From Sipunculus nudus (Eukaryota > Annelida > Sipuncula > Golfingiida > Sipunculidae), in the NCBI GenBank assembly GCA_026874595.1, contig CM049317.1, positions 29,384,901 through 29,448,900 of the forward strand: DNA of 64,000 nucleotides. Direction: 5' to 3'. Of the stretch, positions 1 through 12,480 are shown piece after piece. How positions within the stretch are numbered: position 1 is the stretch's first letter; each line of letters opens with the position of its first letter. The notes below the pieces were generated by a model. It did no database searches. It saw nothing but the letters and a program-made list of their open reading frames with translations, and was not told where the DNA came from. The translations under genes and the position numbers were made by a program.

Positions 1-1886
1 TACATTTATATATATATATATACAATATAAATTATCTTGCAGGTGTGTTGCATTAATTTCATTACAGGTGAGATTAGTTACGATATTGCGGTAAAAATGT
101 CAGAGGTCAAGAAGTACCCAGGTAACAACCATGATCTCGTAACCACAGGAATGTTTTTTCCGACTTTTCAGCTTAACAAACAAAGTCACAAGTACCCATG
201 CACCGGAAATAAGCCCCATGTCTTATCATGCTTCATAACATATATATTCATGTTTATATGTCGTGGCAAGAAGATCGGTCATGATTATTTTATGTGTTTA
301 TTTCCTGTGGCTGTCCCATGCTGCTTTTGCTGTATGTTTTGTGTTTTGGCCGATCGCAAAACTCTCCTATAAAGCCTCGTTGCCGCCAAACGATAAAATA
401 ACAGTAGGAGACTTTTATGTCACTTAGTCTCGCAAAACAATTTGTAGTGTTTTTTATGCCAACCTCCGGCAGTGGAAATAGGATCCAAGTGTTCTGCCTG
501 GAGAGTGGCTGGCTGGGGGTATGGTCACCTGTCAATAAACTGGTACCCTGTCTCTGTTATGTGTCTCCGACAATTTGCCCCAGTTATATAGTGATCCATT
601 TGTCCCTTCTTCATGATGGACATTTCTCTTTCATTTTTAGGAACAAACTGACACAGTATCATTTTCTTGCGTGAGTCCCAGATTATAAATATATATTTTT
701 AAAATAGTGAACTCCGACACTAAATGATAAACCCAAGACAGAGGTTTTAGTTATATTTGACCTAAAATAATGTTTTTATATTAATACAGCAGGTTTTGTA
801 GATTAATTCTGTAAATTATGAATGATCTGCTAGATTGACATGCCTGTATAACTGATCTTTAAAATAACATTTTACATGCAAAGGTAAAAATAAATATACC
901 AAAAGAAGAAAATAAAAATACCAAAAGAAGGAAAAGGAATTAGGATAGGAAATTGACTATATTAAATTCTACAAAACATTAAATTGATCACATGGAAAGA
1001 GGATTAAAAGAATTTGACTCAGGCAGCCGACCAAATTAAATTCTGCAAAAATTTATCAGCATGAGAAGAAAAAAATTAAAAATAAAAATATTAAGTTTTG
1101 GTTTTTGGTTTCATTAAATTCACCCAAAGTTCACAGCCACAGCATGTCAAGATGAATTAAATGCTATTTATAATTATTGATCATTCTAATTAATTAGGTT
1201 TACATTGAAAACTGCCACCTCAGGTTTCAGTCTGTAAAATATTGCAGACAGCAAAATAATCACTGCAAATTATTTTTATGCACACACTGAAAGGTCTATA
1301 TAAATACCTGACAGTTTAACTAGACACGTTGACAGTTTGAACCACTTAACTGACTGTTTTTTTGTTCCGTGTACATCTCTAATGTTCAGTACAGTATTGG
1401 CAATAATGGGGTTGTCATGGCCATTATGGTTTTCATCAGTCGGCTGTGTGATTTTATTGGTGTAAATTGGTAAAAATCCTTCTTAAAACAATTGGTACCA
1501 GGCTGACTGTCAGTTTTTAATTGTTAATGACACAAAAACGAATGACAGCAAATAACTCTGTGACACTCAGGTTGTTAATACTTCCAATCTAGAAATGCAA
1601 AATACTTAAATTTATATCATGTTTTGAAATGAGACATGCCAGCTGGCAGGTGCATGTTTCTTTTTTTTTTTTAACTTTTACTTTCAGCTGTTGCTGCAGC
1701 TTTTTTAATGTAATTTATTACTCCTTTATCTTGCTTTTTGTGAAGTGTACACAGATATATATACCACCAGAACATTTGTCAGATATATATATATCCCTTG
1801 TGTATTTCACTTCTTAATCCATGATCTGTCATCTTTTTATACTCCATCTAATATACCTCATTCAACAATAACTGTATAATGTTGCT
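1..1886. other. No gene seen; AT-rich non-coding
   Basis: Short open frames at 37-674 lie in overlapping antisense pairs without splice-supported or recognisable protein. A short TA tract opens the window. Confidence 0.6.
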
Positions 1887-2146
1887 GATGAAAAGAACAT
1901 ATCATTATGTATGATACCAACTGAAAAGAACATTGTTAAGAAACATACCCCCCGTAAAGAACATGTTGTTAAGTAACATACCTCGTGAAAAAGAACATGT
2001 TGTTAAGTAACATACCTCCTGAAAAAGAACATATTGTTATGTAACATACCCCTGAAAAGAGCGTATTGTTATGTAACATACCCCTGAAAAGAACATATTG
2101 TTACGTAACATATCCCCTGTTTAGAACAAATTTTTATGTAACATAT
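1887..2146 (+). repeat. Minisatellite, about 32 bp unit, roughly eight copies, palindromic core
   Basis: Units read like GAAAAGAACATATTGTTATG followed by TAACATACCCCT. Most copies contain TGTTAnGTAACA, an inverted repeat; one copy reads TGTTACGTAACA, a perfect palindrome. Length is variable and copies diverge toward both ends. Confidence 0.9.
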
Positions 2147-2810
2147 AGCTTTGACTAAAATGTATGTTATGATTTTGAAGTGTTTATAAGGTTATTTATA
2201 TGAATTAGGATCTGGATAAACAATGATTCTACAACAATTGTACATGAAAGCACTATGCAATGCCTCCCCCTCCTAGTAAACTTTGGTGTAAACAAAATTC
2301 TCCCGGGGATGTCATGTGCATGCAGTCTTACTTTTGGTTTACAAAATCATTGCAGAAGGATTGAAGTCTCTTTTACTTAAACTGGCAGATGTTTGTTTTT
2401 AGACCTTTACAGGGACATATTTACACACTGTAAGGGGTAGATAAAGAGGCTTTTAATGGATTTAGAAATGGCACTTGTTATCTCATTGTTTATCTGACTT
2501 TAAGGTAGATTAATCATATTAATCATTGTTCATATATCGGTTATAATACACACACATCTGTTCTGGCCTTTAACGACTTTTGTGACCTGAATGTGCCTCT
2601 ATAATGTTCATGCAGCTAAGTCAAGGTATACCTGATATGAACATATATTAAAGGTAGTTAAATTAACTTGATTAATGTACAGGCTCCTGAACAGTACATT
2701 CACAGGTGTAGCTGATATTAATTATGGTTATTAATCTGAGCATGCATTGTCCAGCTAAGTCAAGCTTTACCCAATATCTCTATCTCTTGAATAGACTAAT
2801 TAAATATATA

Positions 2811-2987
2811 CGGTAAAACTTGGAGATTACGACCACCAAATGGGATGGATAAGTGGTTGCATTTTCAAGGTGTTCATGTAATCGAGGTCTTATAAAAAGA
2901 GCAAAAAAGATTTGGGACTGTAATCAACTGGTCATAATTATGAGGTGGTCATTAAAAAGAGGTGGATGTTAGGTTAGGTTTTACCTG
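2811..2987. mobile_element. About 177 bp CAGTRAAACCTC-type inverted-repeat element, diverged
   Basis: The left end CGGTAAAACTTGGAG and right end GGTTTTACCTG are inverted. The inside holds several CGACCACC/GTGGTCAT-type blocks typical of this family. It is non-coding. Length agrees with the copies at 63174 and 63800. Family assignment to Tc1/mariner- or pogo-like MITEs is inference from the CAGT terminus. Confidence 0.55.
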
Positions 2988-3027
2988 ATTCAGTGTCTGT
3001 GTACAGGGTTTTGTTAAACAAACATTT

Positions 3028-3142
3028 CTGTACAGGTCACATATACACATCTGTACAGGTCACATGTACACATCTGTACAGGTCACATGTACACATCTGT
3101 ACAGGTCACATGTACACATCTGTACAGGTCCCATGTACAGCA
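3028..3142 (+). repeat. Minisatellite, 23 bp unit, five copies
   Basis: The unit CTGTACAGGTCACATGTACA plus CAT repeats with starts at 3028, 3051, 3074, 3097 and 3120. Each unit carries two TGTACA palindromes. The last copy is degenerate. Confidence 0.95.
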
Positions 3143-3654
3143 TCTGTGTGACCTGAGAATGCCCTCATAATGTCCAGCAGTGGCCTGTGCTTGGCCAGCT
3201 GAGGCAGCCTGGACCCATGAGGCCAGTAATGGTTAGCCTTGGGCTGGTCAGTTTCTCTTACACGCTGGACTACACATGTCTAGATGCTGCTCCGGGGGCT
3301 GATGCAGCTACTTACAGTCTCTGTATCCTCATAGAGTGGATATGATACAGATTTATCAACCCAACTGGAATGAAATGCCAGCATTACTCCCCCAGGCTGT
3401 CATAAGAAGACCCCCTGTCGGTCGTGTTAGATCACTGGTGTCAGTAGTTTGAAATAATAATCCACAGCCTATGGGGGTCATATATAACTTGTGACAGTCA
3501 TGTTATACACCAGTAGAATACCCCAAAGGATTGGGAGTGGTTATAGATTTAAATCTCTGGATTGATTTATCTGTTCTTTACAGGCAGTTGCTACTATGTG
3601 TTTGCTTTTCTGAAATTGGTCTTCATTTTATAAGTAAATTATTACATAAGTTGT
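3143..3654. other. No gene seen; slightly GC-richer spacer
   Basis: A short stretch with words such as GGCCAGCTGAGGCAGCC. No reading frame or RNA gene that I can support. Confidence 0.5.
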
Positions 3655-4030
3655 TTGATGAAATACCAAGTCCTTATGTAAGTGGTTAGAAACACCAGAG
3701 GTTAGCTATGAGAGAAAGATGCAAGATGAGAGAAATACCATTTGTGTGCACCTGTGGAAAAGTTAAGAACAATGTGCACTTGTTCAGCTGTTAAAATTAA
3801 CAATTTAATTCATAAGATATACCATAAGAAATATTTAGGAGCACTTAAGTCAATAATCAGAATAAAATCAAAGATTGCAACATAATATATTTGATAAAAT
3901 ACCAACTGTTGAAGTGGAGTTTGTGTTAATAGTTGGAAATACCAGTAATATTGGAAATACCAATTGAGTACCCTTGTGACCTAGGAAATAGCAGTTGCTT
4001 CACTTTGATAAATACCAAATACAAACCCTT
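3655..4030 (+). repeat. Degenerate dispersed AAATACCA repeat cluster
   Basis: GAAATACCA or close variants recur about seven times in some 375 bp (for example GAAATACCAAG, GGAAATACCAGTAATA, GGAAATACCAATTG, ATAAATACCAAATA) with irregular spacing. A similar but denser cluster lies at 56455-56845. Confidence 0.6.
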
Positions 4031-5434
4031 CATGTAAGGAGTTATGAAATACAATTTAGACAAAACTTGGTCATTGAATACTTAATAAGCTAGTTAATTT
4101 TCTTGTATAATTAACCCATAAACCTATTTATATGCTCTAAGAATACTTTTCATTAATGTGACTGTATGGTGACTGGTTTTGTATGTTCTGGGAAGTGGTA
4201 TAATCTACACTGGATTCATAGATATCATGCATGTTGTTTGTTTCCATACCCCCCCCCCCCCCTATCAGCTTTGAAATACTAGCAGGTTGTCAAAAAAAGT
4301 TAATTGACAACAGGACTACAGTCCAGAATTTTACACTCATGGAACTTCGACAAAAAAAGTTTTATAGTTTACACAGTGGATACAATAGCTTGTTGTTGTC
4401 TAGGATTTTATGAGGTGAAGTACAGACTTTTTTATTGAAAAAATGTGATACTTTGCATATGGTACACACTCATGGAACTCTTAACAAAACAGTACTTGCA
4501 TAAATACAATGTCTTATTGTTATCTGAGATTTTATTCAGAGGGTTCAGTTTTTTTTTTTTATACCTGACATTTCTTCTGCACATTGTAACATGATATCTA
4601 TTGTAATCTTAGATTTTATTGTGCATAAAGCAATTTTTTGTATAAAAAAGTGTTCTTTGAATGTTTTCTTGGTAATTACAATGACTATTAAATCAAGGGC
4701 CATGCATGTAAAGCATACAGTATACAGGTGTTTAAGTTTCAAGTCCATTAGCAAGTCAGTCCGCTTTGAAGTGCAACAATGTACATTAATTGTTATTTAA
4801 AACTATCAAAGTATGTGGTGATGAATATGGTGTGTTACTTCATCACATCATACACCTTGTACAGCACATTCCATCACACTACATACTTAGCAGTAAAACA
4901 TTGCACTCTGCTTATTGTAGTCCAGGTTATCCTGGCATTCCGCTGTGGCTCTATACAAAGCTTTGAAGGTTATTGTCCCTTCTGTTGTGTGTTGTCACCT
5001 TGGTCCTCAGTGAGGTGTTGATGGTATAACGTGATACACCCTACTGTCAGAGACCCAGAGAAGAAGTCTCCCGTGGTTGTGAGGACGTGTTATGATTGGA
5101 GAGTGTGTAATACAGGCTGACAAGGGCTCATTTGTCATAACTGTATAGTCAGATATGTTTCCATCTAGTTTGAATATACCACAATGTACATGGTTCTCTC
5201 TCTCTCCTTGGTAAATCTGTTTCTCTTTCTCTATTTCTTCTCTATGAAAGAAAAGAATGGAAAAAAAGAAAAAGAGACCTCTGAAATAACAAAACTGTCC
5301 TTTTATTCTTTTTAATTGTTTCTCTCACTTTCTCTCTATCGCTGTCTCTTTGTTTCTTTTGAGAGGTGGAAAAAATGCATCCATAATAAATTTCAGAGAG
5401 ATTATAAATAAGGAACAGGGTTTGGGTTGGAAAA
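4031..5434. other. No gene seen
   Basis: AT-rich DNA with a poly-C tract, T runs and short chance frames on both strands. Confidence 0.6.
4249..4262 (+). repeat. Poly-C tract, 14 bases
   Basis: An uninterrupted run of 14 C, an outlier in AT-rich DNA. Similar runs occur at 29258-29269 and 52562-52584. Confidence 0.9.
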
Positions 5435-5610
5435 GCATAGTAATTAATACACTTTGATTTTGATACAGATGGTACATGGTTCAAATCCCAACAGAGGTGA
5501 AAATGATAAAAAAAATTTTGGAAAATCATAGTTGTATATACACTGTTGTTTTGATACTGAAGGTACTTGGTTCAAATCCCAATGGAGGTAAAAATGATAA
5601 AAAAAAATTT
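5435..5610 (+). repeat. 91-bp tandem dimer with tRNA B-box (SINE-like)
   Basis: Two units 91 bp apart each contain TTTTGATAC, GGTAC, then GGTTCAAATCCCAA, an exact B-box-like sequence, then GGAGGT/AGAGGT, AAAATGATAAAAAAA. No A-box is recognisable. Probably a SINE fragment duplicated in tandem. Confidence 0.55.
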
Positions 5611-8479
5611 AAAAAGTCAATATTTCTTATATACCATATTCAGGAATAAATGGTTTGTTTACTTGTTTATTCAAATTGTTGAAAAACTTCTTTATTGACT
5701 GTTGTGCATCCTTACTAAAGAGTCAAATCTGTTTTAAAACAGGTTGGGATTCCAACTGAAAAAAAGGTGATATTTAAATAAAAATATCATTTAAATATAG
5801 CTCATCAAAGTCAAAGAGACCCAAAACAGGGAGAGATATATGGAGCAAAGAGAAAAATGAATTAACTAGTGATCTTCATTCCAAGAAAATACAACCCTCT
5901 GCCATGTGGGGATTCACTTTTATGGCCAGTATTCCCAGGTTCATTCCTGCATAAGTGACTGTACATTTGTGAACATTTCTTGATGATCTTCCTGAATCTG
6001 GGTTGTGTGCTGGATCCACACCAAACTACAATCACTTCTTCCTTGGCCCATTTCCAAAAAGCCATGGAAATTTCATGAGATTCTGTACATGATTCTTTGA
6101 GTTATGTTGTAAACTAACCCACCAAAAGACACACACACAAACACATGAAAGGGGATGAAAGCATACCCTCAAGGTGGAGGCACTTAAAGATTTTATTTTT
6201 GCTCTGTTATTATTGTTAAAATGACAAAAGCTGAGTAAGCCGACCACACAGAAATGACTAAAATTTAATAAATAAAGGTCACACAATTAATGCTATGGTT
6301 GTCGCTCTGTGTAACATCAAACATTTTTTATGATCTTGGTAACAATACTGTGACAACACCTGGCTATAGCAAATGACCAACAGTGCATCCATCAGATACG
6401 GTGTGAATAAAATTTTATAACCTCATTAATCATATCTACATGGCCACACAGTTTGTGATTTGTACTTTGGTAAAATAACATGGGCTCATGTATTAATTTT
6501 CCTTTATCCATGTCATGCCAGTGTGTACATTCATTTATTATAGCTTTGTCAACATGATATATACAAATGCCCTCCAGGTAAATTTCATTTACCTCACAGG
6601 TGAAATGTACAAGGTGTTCATTGGTGGCAATGTCACAAGATGCCAGTCATGAAAAATACATTGATTAATGACTTCATTAAATTAATATACAGAACACACC
6701 CAAGAAAAAGGAGCTAATTAAGGCTATTTATAGCATATAAAAATAAAAAGGGGTCTATGCATTCAAGCTGTGCTGAGGTTGATAACTTATGTTGCTAATT
6801 TCCTTCACTTCTTACAGGTGTTCCCCCACACCTGGACTGTACAATGTTAATTGAAGTATCATAATTTATATCACCTGTATTTTGGTTTTGCTTCTTCCGA
6901 CAGCTTGAGGTTGATAGGGAGTGGTTTACAAGCTTCTCTCTTTGACCTGTCTGACGTTTATTTATTATTTGGAAAAAAAAGAATTTCACTTTTTCCTTCA
7001 TTGGTTATCATTGCAAACCACCTGTTAATATTGAACTGAATATATTAAAAAAAACTTCCTTGAAATGAAATATTTCAAGTATAAAATCATCTATGACATA
7101 CAGAGAAAGATCTCTATGAAGGTGTATATAAAAGTAATACATTGGAAACCACTGGTCTTAACTCAAAGTATTTGCATTTAAATGTAAATGATGGAGCAGT
7201 GTTGTCAATAATATAAATCATCAAGACATTTTCAGAAATATCAGTGTGCTGAGACACCTTTTCAGTATCTTTGCATACTTTTCACTTTTTGTTTTTTATG
7301 ATTTTCTAATGCTTTCCATTTCTTCATCATGAGACACTCGAGCGCATCATTGCACTTAATACATTGTTTCAGTGAGCACACTTTTTTAAAAAATATGATG
7401 GAAGAAAAGTATCTAAGAAATCTCTCCTTACATTAAGGTTTTGTTCCATTAGGCATGAATGACACAGTGGCCTGTTTTAATGCACCTATACATTTATTAT
7501 ATACAGTAATGTTCTGTTATAACAAATATTTTGGCAGTAAGAAAGATGTCACCTTCTGTGTAGCAGGATATTGGTCATACACCATGAGTAATAGCCGGAA
7601 CAGTGTACGATTACGCAATACTTTTTGTACAGTTTTAGATGATAATACCCTGGGTACAGTGTGGTATTTATATATAATACCTAAACAATAAATGCTGGAA
7701 ATGTCATAGGTGACTTGCATGGAACATTTGTGTAACATTTATATCAGGAAATCCGGGAAATAGGTAAGTCAGTGAATCGTAACGTACAGAACAGTTAGGC
7801 CCATCCTAGTATGTAATAGGGAAGCTGCCAGTCGCGTTTCTTCGGCTTTTCGATCATACACATGTTTCCAGATGTCAGCTTTGATAGATTATTCCTAGAA
7901 GAACCTGTTTCCGTAGAATTTTAGCCTGGTGCAGCCAGCGTCTGGAGCAGCCCTGCAGCTGTGGAGGCTTCGCAGATGATGCCCCATGTCTGTAGTGCGT
8001 AATACAAACCATATACCTTCGCAGAAAATAACAGGATACATGATAGGTTTTCTGACTGACAAGTTTCTTATACTAGGTGTTTGGGAGTGAACATCACGGA
8101 GTGGATCATCTCATAAAACCTCAACACGCTCACAAATAGGAGATGCTCGGAAGTGTGTGTACCAGGGCGCACAACGAATATGATGTAAATGACATTAAGG
8201 CCTGTAGTCAGTGATTTAGGGAGAGCTGAATGAGACAGGTCCCTTTAAGAAAACATCTATGTTCTTACGCTGGCACAGGTGTGACATAGTACTCCAATCT
8301 GACTGTAGTAAATAAACTGATTATTTCTAACAACACCAAAGGCAGGTCCATCTTTGTATGTGTGGAGGTTAGTGCTCGAGCTACTCAGAGGTCACTTGTA
8401 GGACTCGTGCAGAAAACACAGCTGTTTACTGTGTCTGGTATAAGAAATCAGAAAATCTTGTTCTCATTTATGTGATGTT
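5611..8479. other. No gene seen
   Basis: AT-rich sequence with a short CA tract near 6130. Around 7920-7985 a GC-richer stretch rich in CTGCAG/GGAGCAGCC words is noticeable but carries no supported frame. Confidence 0.55.
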
Positions 8480-8945
8480 TGAGAGAGCAGAAGAGGGAAA
8501 GACCTGGAGAGTATTTATGTGAGTGATTGAGAGAAATGAAGAAAGAGAAAATTGGTAGTGTGTCTGTGTGAGAGAGAGAAAAAGAGAAGGAGAGAGAGAA
8601 AGAGAAAAAGAAAGAAAGAAAATGAAGAAAATGTAAGAGTAAAAGAAAAGGAAGCATGCAGGATTGATACAAGAAAAAAAGGACAGATAGAAAGAGAGAA
8701 AGAGGGAGAGAGAAAAAAAATAGGTTGAAACAAATGAGAAAAGGAAAAAGAGACAATATATAATATAAAAAATAGATGAAAATAGAAATAAATAATAACG
8801 AATAGAAAAAAGTATGAGAATAAAAGATTTGACAAAACAGTGAGAGGATAATAATGTTATTTGAATGGAAGTGAGAATGGAAGTAGAAACTTACAGGAAA
8901 GGAAATGAGATAAAGGATAATAGGAGTTACTTTGGGAAAAAACAA
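8480..8945 (+). repeat. Polypurine tract (GA-rich), about 465 bp
   Basis: The + strand is overwhelmingly A and G, built from GAGA, GAAA and AGAGAGAA words. The long reading frame it leaves open on the minus strand (185 codons) is Phe/Ser/Leu low-complexity and not a gene. Confidence 0.9.
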
Positions 8946-9671
8946 AGATAAAATAAACTTTATATACAGCCATGCAGCTATATATACCAGATCATCTGAG
9001 GGCATAGCACAATCAGGGTCATTAGACAGCCGTGTTTACCTGATGATCAGACAATGTATTACCTGTCTACGCAGGTTTACCAGTACTTAGCTGGTAATGG
9101 ACAGGCTGGATGCATGTAGATGGCTTCAGTATGGGCCCTGTGTGCCGATCTCAATCCCATGTCCAGAAACCATAAACCCCCAGTCAGCTAATAAAGCTGC
9201 CATGGTGGCTTTCACAGCCCCATGGGCAAAGAAACAGTAAGGTTTACGACTGCAGCAGCCAGAACCATGCTTCCCTCAGCAGTGGACAAAGCAGACAGTC
9301 TTTAGCAGATGTTATAAGGATGGATGTGTTATATGTTAGACAGCTTTGTTTACAGCCCAGCTCTTTAACTCATCACTCAGGTTCTACTCACTGCAGTCTT
9401 CTTACATGAACATCATCACTTCATCAAGTACTCTGTGCAAAATATCACCCAGAAACTTGGCCAGAGTATGTTTATGTTCTGCTGTGTCAGAACTGCTAGT
9501 CTTCATGAATGATTCTGAGACTTCCTTTGTAGTATTACATAAAATTTAATGTTCTTCTAGAAATTACAGAGATCAAAATTGATAGATTTAGATGGATAGA
9601 TTAAATTTGTCACAAATCACCATTGCTCCTGTGAATTGCCTGTCCGTTTCTACAGAACTGTAATCAGAACT

Positions 9672-9830
9672 TTTGATTACCTCTGCCAAGGAGGTTATGT
9701 TTCCACCTGTAACTATTTGTTTTATTATGTAGTTCTCAGTTATATGATTATTAATCCTTAAAAAACTATGGAACTGATGGGCATAAAGTTTTGTGGTGGG
9801 ACGGAACAGGAGCCCGAGAAGACACATTTA
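9672..9830 (+). repeat. Old interspersed repeat (GCCAAGGAGGTTATGT type)
   Basis: It contains ACCTCTGCCAAGGAGGTTATG, then TTTCCACCTG, AAAACTATGGAACTGATGG, and GTGGTGGGACGGAACAGG. It shares its order of motifs with 23215-23365. From memory this phrase recurs in many animal genomes; I cannot name the family from sequence alone. Confidence 0.45.
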
Positions 9831-10259
9831 ACTATGGTACAGCTCCAGTTAATGGGCACATCAAGTGGCAAAGATAGAAAGATAAAAGTCGATCAGGTCA
9901 AATGAGGTTTGATCAGTCAAAAAACTTCTTCAAATTTGAATTTTGTCGACTTGGATTGAATATGTGGATTTGCAAATTTTGCATCAATAAGGGGGATTTA
10001 TGGTCAGTCTGATACAGGAAAACGAAAGTACCTCATATTCTGCAAAAGGGAACATGGGTGAAAATATAACTGATAGCCTGGACACTTAATCTATACACAA
10101 GGACAGTGTCACTTTTTTCCTAAGACAATTACCTGATCTTTTTAAGTGGTAGCATGAGACTCGTCAGGGAACCTAAATGAGAAAATGCGCAAAAGGTTTG
10201 TAAATACGTGAAAGAATGGAATATCAGTTTTAAGTACCATGGGGTACCTATTGTTATGT

Positions 10260-10272
10260 TGACCTTAGGTCA
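10260..10272. promoter_or_regulatory. TGACCTTAGGTCA palindrome (nuclear-receptor half-sites)
   Basis: Two AGGTCA half-sites arranged as a perfect everted palindrome with one base between. Such a match can arise by chance; no promoter is evident nearby. Confidence 0.25.
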
Positions 10273-10660
10273 GATAACGTGCGTAATGTGCATGATCTGA
10301 TTTACCTGTGCATGATCCAGGTGTGAAATGCCTGACGTTGAACATGTTCGGTGTTTATGCCAGGGTTTATCGATAAGTACCAGGTATGACACATGTGAGG
10401 TGTATATGCAACGAAGCACATACATGAAAGAGTGTCATTTAGTACTACTGATAACACAGACAGAAGCTGATGATGCTACACTTAGTAGACCCGTAGTTAA
10501 TGCTCTCGATGCCTGTTAAGTGTTGGTACATTGGCCCTAGCTCTTTATTAAAGGCAGTGACCTCTAATCCCATGATCGCAAAATAGGCGAGGATATCCTG
10601 TTACTTTTTTTTTAAATCTGTTATCATTTTTATTAATCTCTTATCATTATCATGTACCTG

Positions 10661-10671
10661 GATAGATAGAT

Positions 10672-10715
<44 letters not shown>
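10661..10715 (+). repeat. (GATA)n then (TA)n microsatellite
   Basis: Three to four GATA units run into more than 20 TA units. No neighbouring gene. Confidence 0.95.
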
Positions 10716-10718
<3 letters not shown>

Positions 10719-11269
10719 GTTTAGGAAGTATTAATAAATATACAGTTGCAAATTAGCAGTAATATATATAATTAACTTAGAAGCATTTATCATAGTATGT
10801 TAACTTTTAAGTTTGTAAAATTTCAAAAGAATTGCAAAGAACTAGATAACTAATTGAATAAGGAGAGTCATGCAGATCAGTAGGTTTGACCATTAATCAG
10901 ATTTTATTCATATCATCTTTTGATGGTTTACAGTTACATTTTTATCAACAGTATGCCACTGAGCATCCATATTGGATCAAAGGAGGCAGTAAGAAAATGC
11001 TCTTGATAATTCAAAATTGCAATTCACAACTATCAGGTTTGGATGTTGAGCATACATGGCATAACCAGATTGAAACTAAGATATTATTTAACCAATAGTA
11101 TCTAGCTGAGGAATTGAAATTTGAGACTTTTCATCCTGTAGCCACTGGTAAATCAGTACATTCCTCTTCAAAATGAGACTATAAACATGTTTATCACATC
11201 AACCAGATCTAGATGTTGATCAGACCTGACATCTTTAGAATCCTCTGTGTCACAGCAGGGGGTTATGGG

Positions 11270-11298
11270 AGGTCAAGTTAGATGACCTAAGGTGACCT
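11270..11298. promoter_or_regulatory. AGGTCA cluster with DR4 spacing
   Basis: AGGTCA at 11270, then TGACCT AAGG TGACCT at 11283-11298: two half-sites as a direct repeat with four bases between, the DR4 layout. Binding is unproven. Confidence 0.25.
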
Positions 11299-12480
11299 AT
11301 AATTACGGTATCCTTTGGTCAGTTCTTGACCTGGTATGAATCCCTGGCAGAGTCAGTGAATGTATAGGTTGAATCAAAGAGGTTGGTCCTGATAGCTATC
11401 TGCTGTGCTCTTGTGGTGGGACTATAGCTGTCTGTCCTCCCATGTCTGCTACTAACCCTGGGGTACCGTCATGTTAACTTAAAGGATATTTCATTTGCGA
11501 AGTGTGTTTATTGTGTGTTGAAGCACCTTTTGTGTAACTTGAAATATATTATTACTGTTAGTTATACCCCCCAAGGTGTCACGGGAAGTAAATGTCGATG
11601 AGAACTTTCACCCAGGAATAATGGTGTCCTTCTCTTGTACTCCAACTGCTTTTGTGTCAGTGGTTATAATCACTTGCGACCTCTAGTAGTCTGACAGACT
11701 CTGACTTGGGTATTCTATGGTTGAGTTTGTGTGTGATTGGACTGGCTAGTCTTGTAGTATAATACAACATGACATGTGTGTACCAGTTATCAATACAAAT
11801 CCATTTGTATTATACAAAAGCAGAATAAATCTGAAATCTTTATTACGCTTAAACATCATGCCTCATTTAAGTAAATTCTAATTTATCAGGAATCTTAAAC
11901 CTAAGCAACACAAGTTTTGTACAAAATTCAAAAAGTTATTTTAATGTTGGAGACAAATTATAATATGGTGACAAATTATAATACATGCAGTAACAAAAAG
12001 TCTTGGAGTGCATAGTGTCTTGGAGTTTTTGTGAAATAAGAAATTCCTCATGATCTAATCTGACATTGGTGGCTCCTTTGAATAACAAAAAACTTGAAAC
12101 TGATAGCTGGTACTTTTTGTTACATTTGTTGCTCTTGAAACTTAGTGTTAGAAGCAACATTAATGTACTTTAACATAATATTACTTAATATAAGAACACA
12201 CCCTTATAATTAATAATTACTGGCATATGTCACGCTGCCATACACTATACTCTCCCAGACTGACATGGGGTATTTTTGTATGCAAAATACACCAGTGCTA
12301 TAAACAGCGAGGTAAAATGGGACTATGTAGTGTTATATCCTGTAAGTTAAATTCTGTGTAACCTGAGTAAGACGGATCTCTTCCCATGGATGTGAAAGCC
12401 ATGGAGTTTATTAGGTCTTTACATGACACCACTTTGGGTCGGCAGTTTGTTAAGGAGGCATGGCGTAGCTTATTTATTCA

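Larger units (their letters stand above)
8946..12480. other. No gene seen apart from repeats and motif sites listed
   Basis: Contains the old repeat at 9672, the microsatellite at 10661 and the AGGTCA motifs. Open frames such as 10328-10519 and 10886-11098 have no recognisable product. Confidence 0.55.

Noticed and set aside
1887-2146. Repeat array considered as a CRISPR
   Set aside because: Units are contiguous and drifting with no unique spacers, and the locus is in a eukaryotic genome.
8448-9005. 185-codon minus-strand ORF
   Set aside because: It lies in a polypurine tract; the translation is Phe/Ser/Leu low-complexity and open only because stop codons are rare in pyrimidine-rich sequence.
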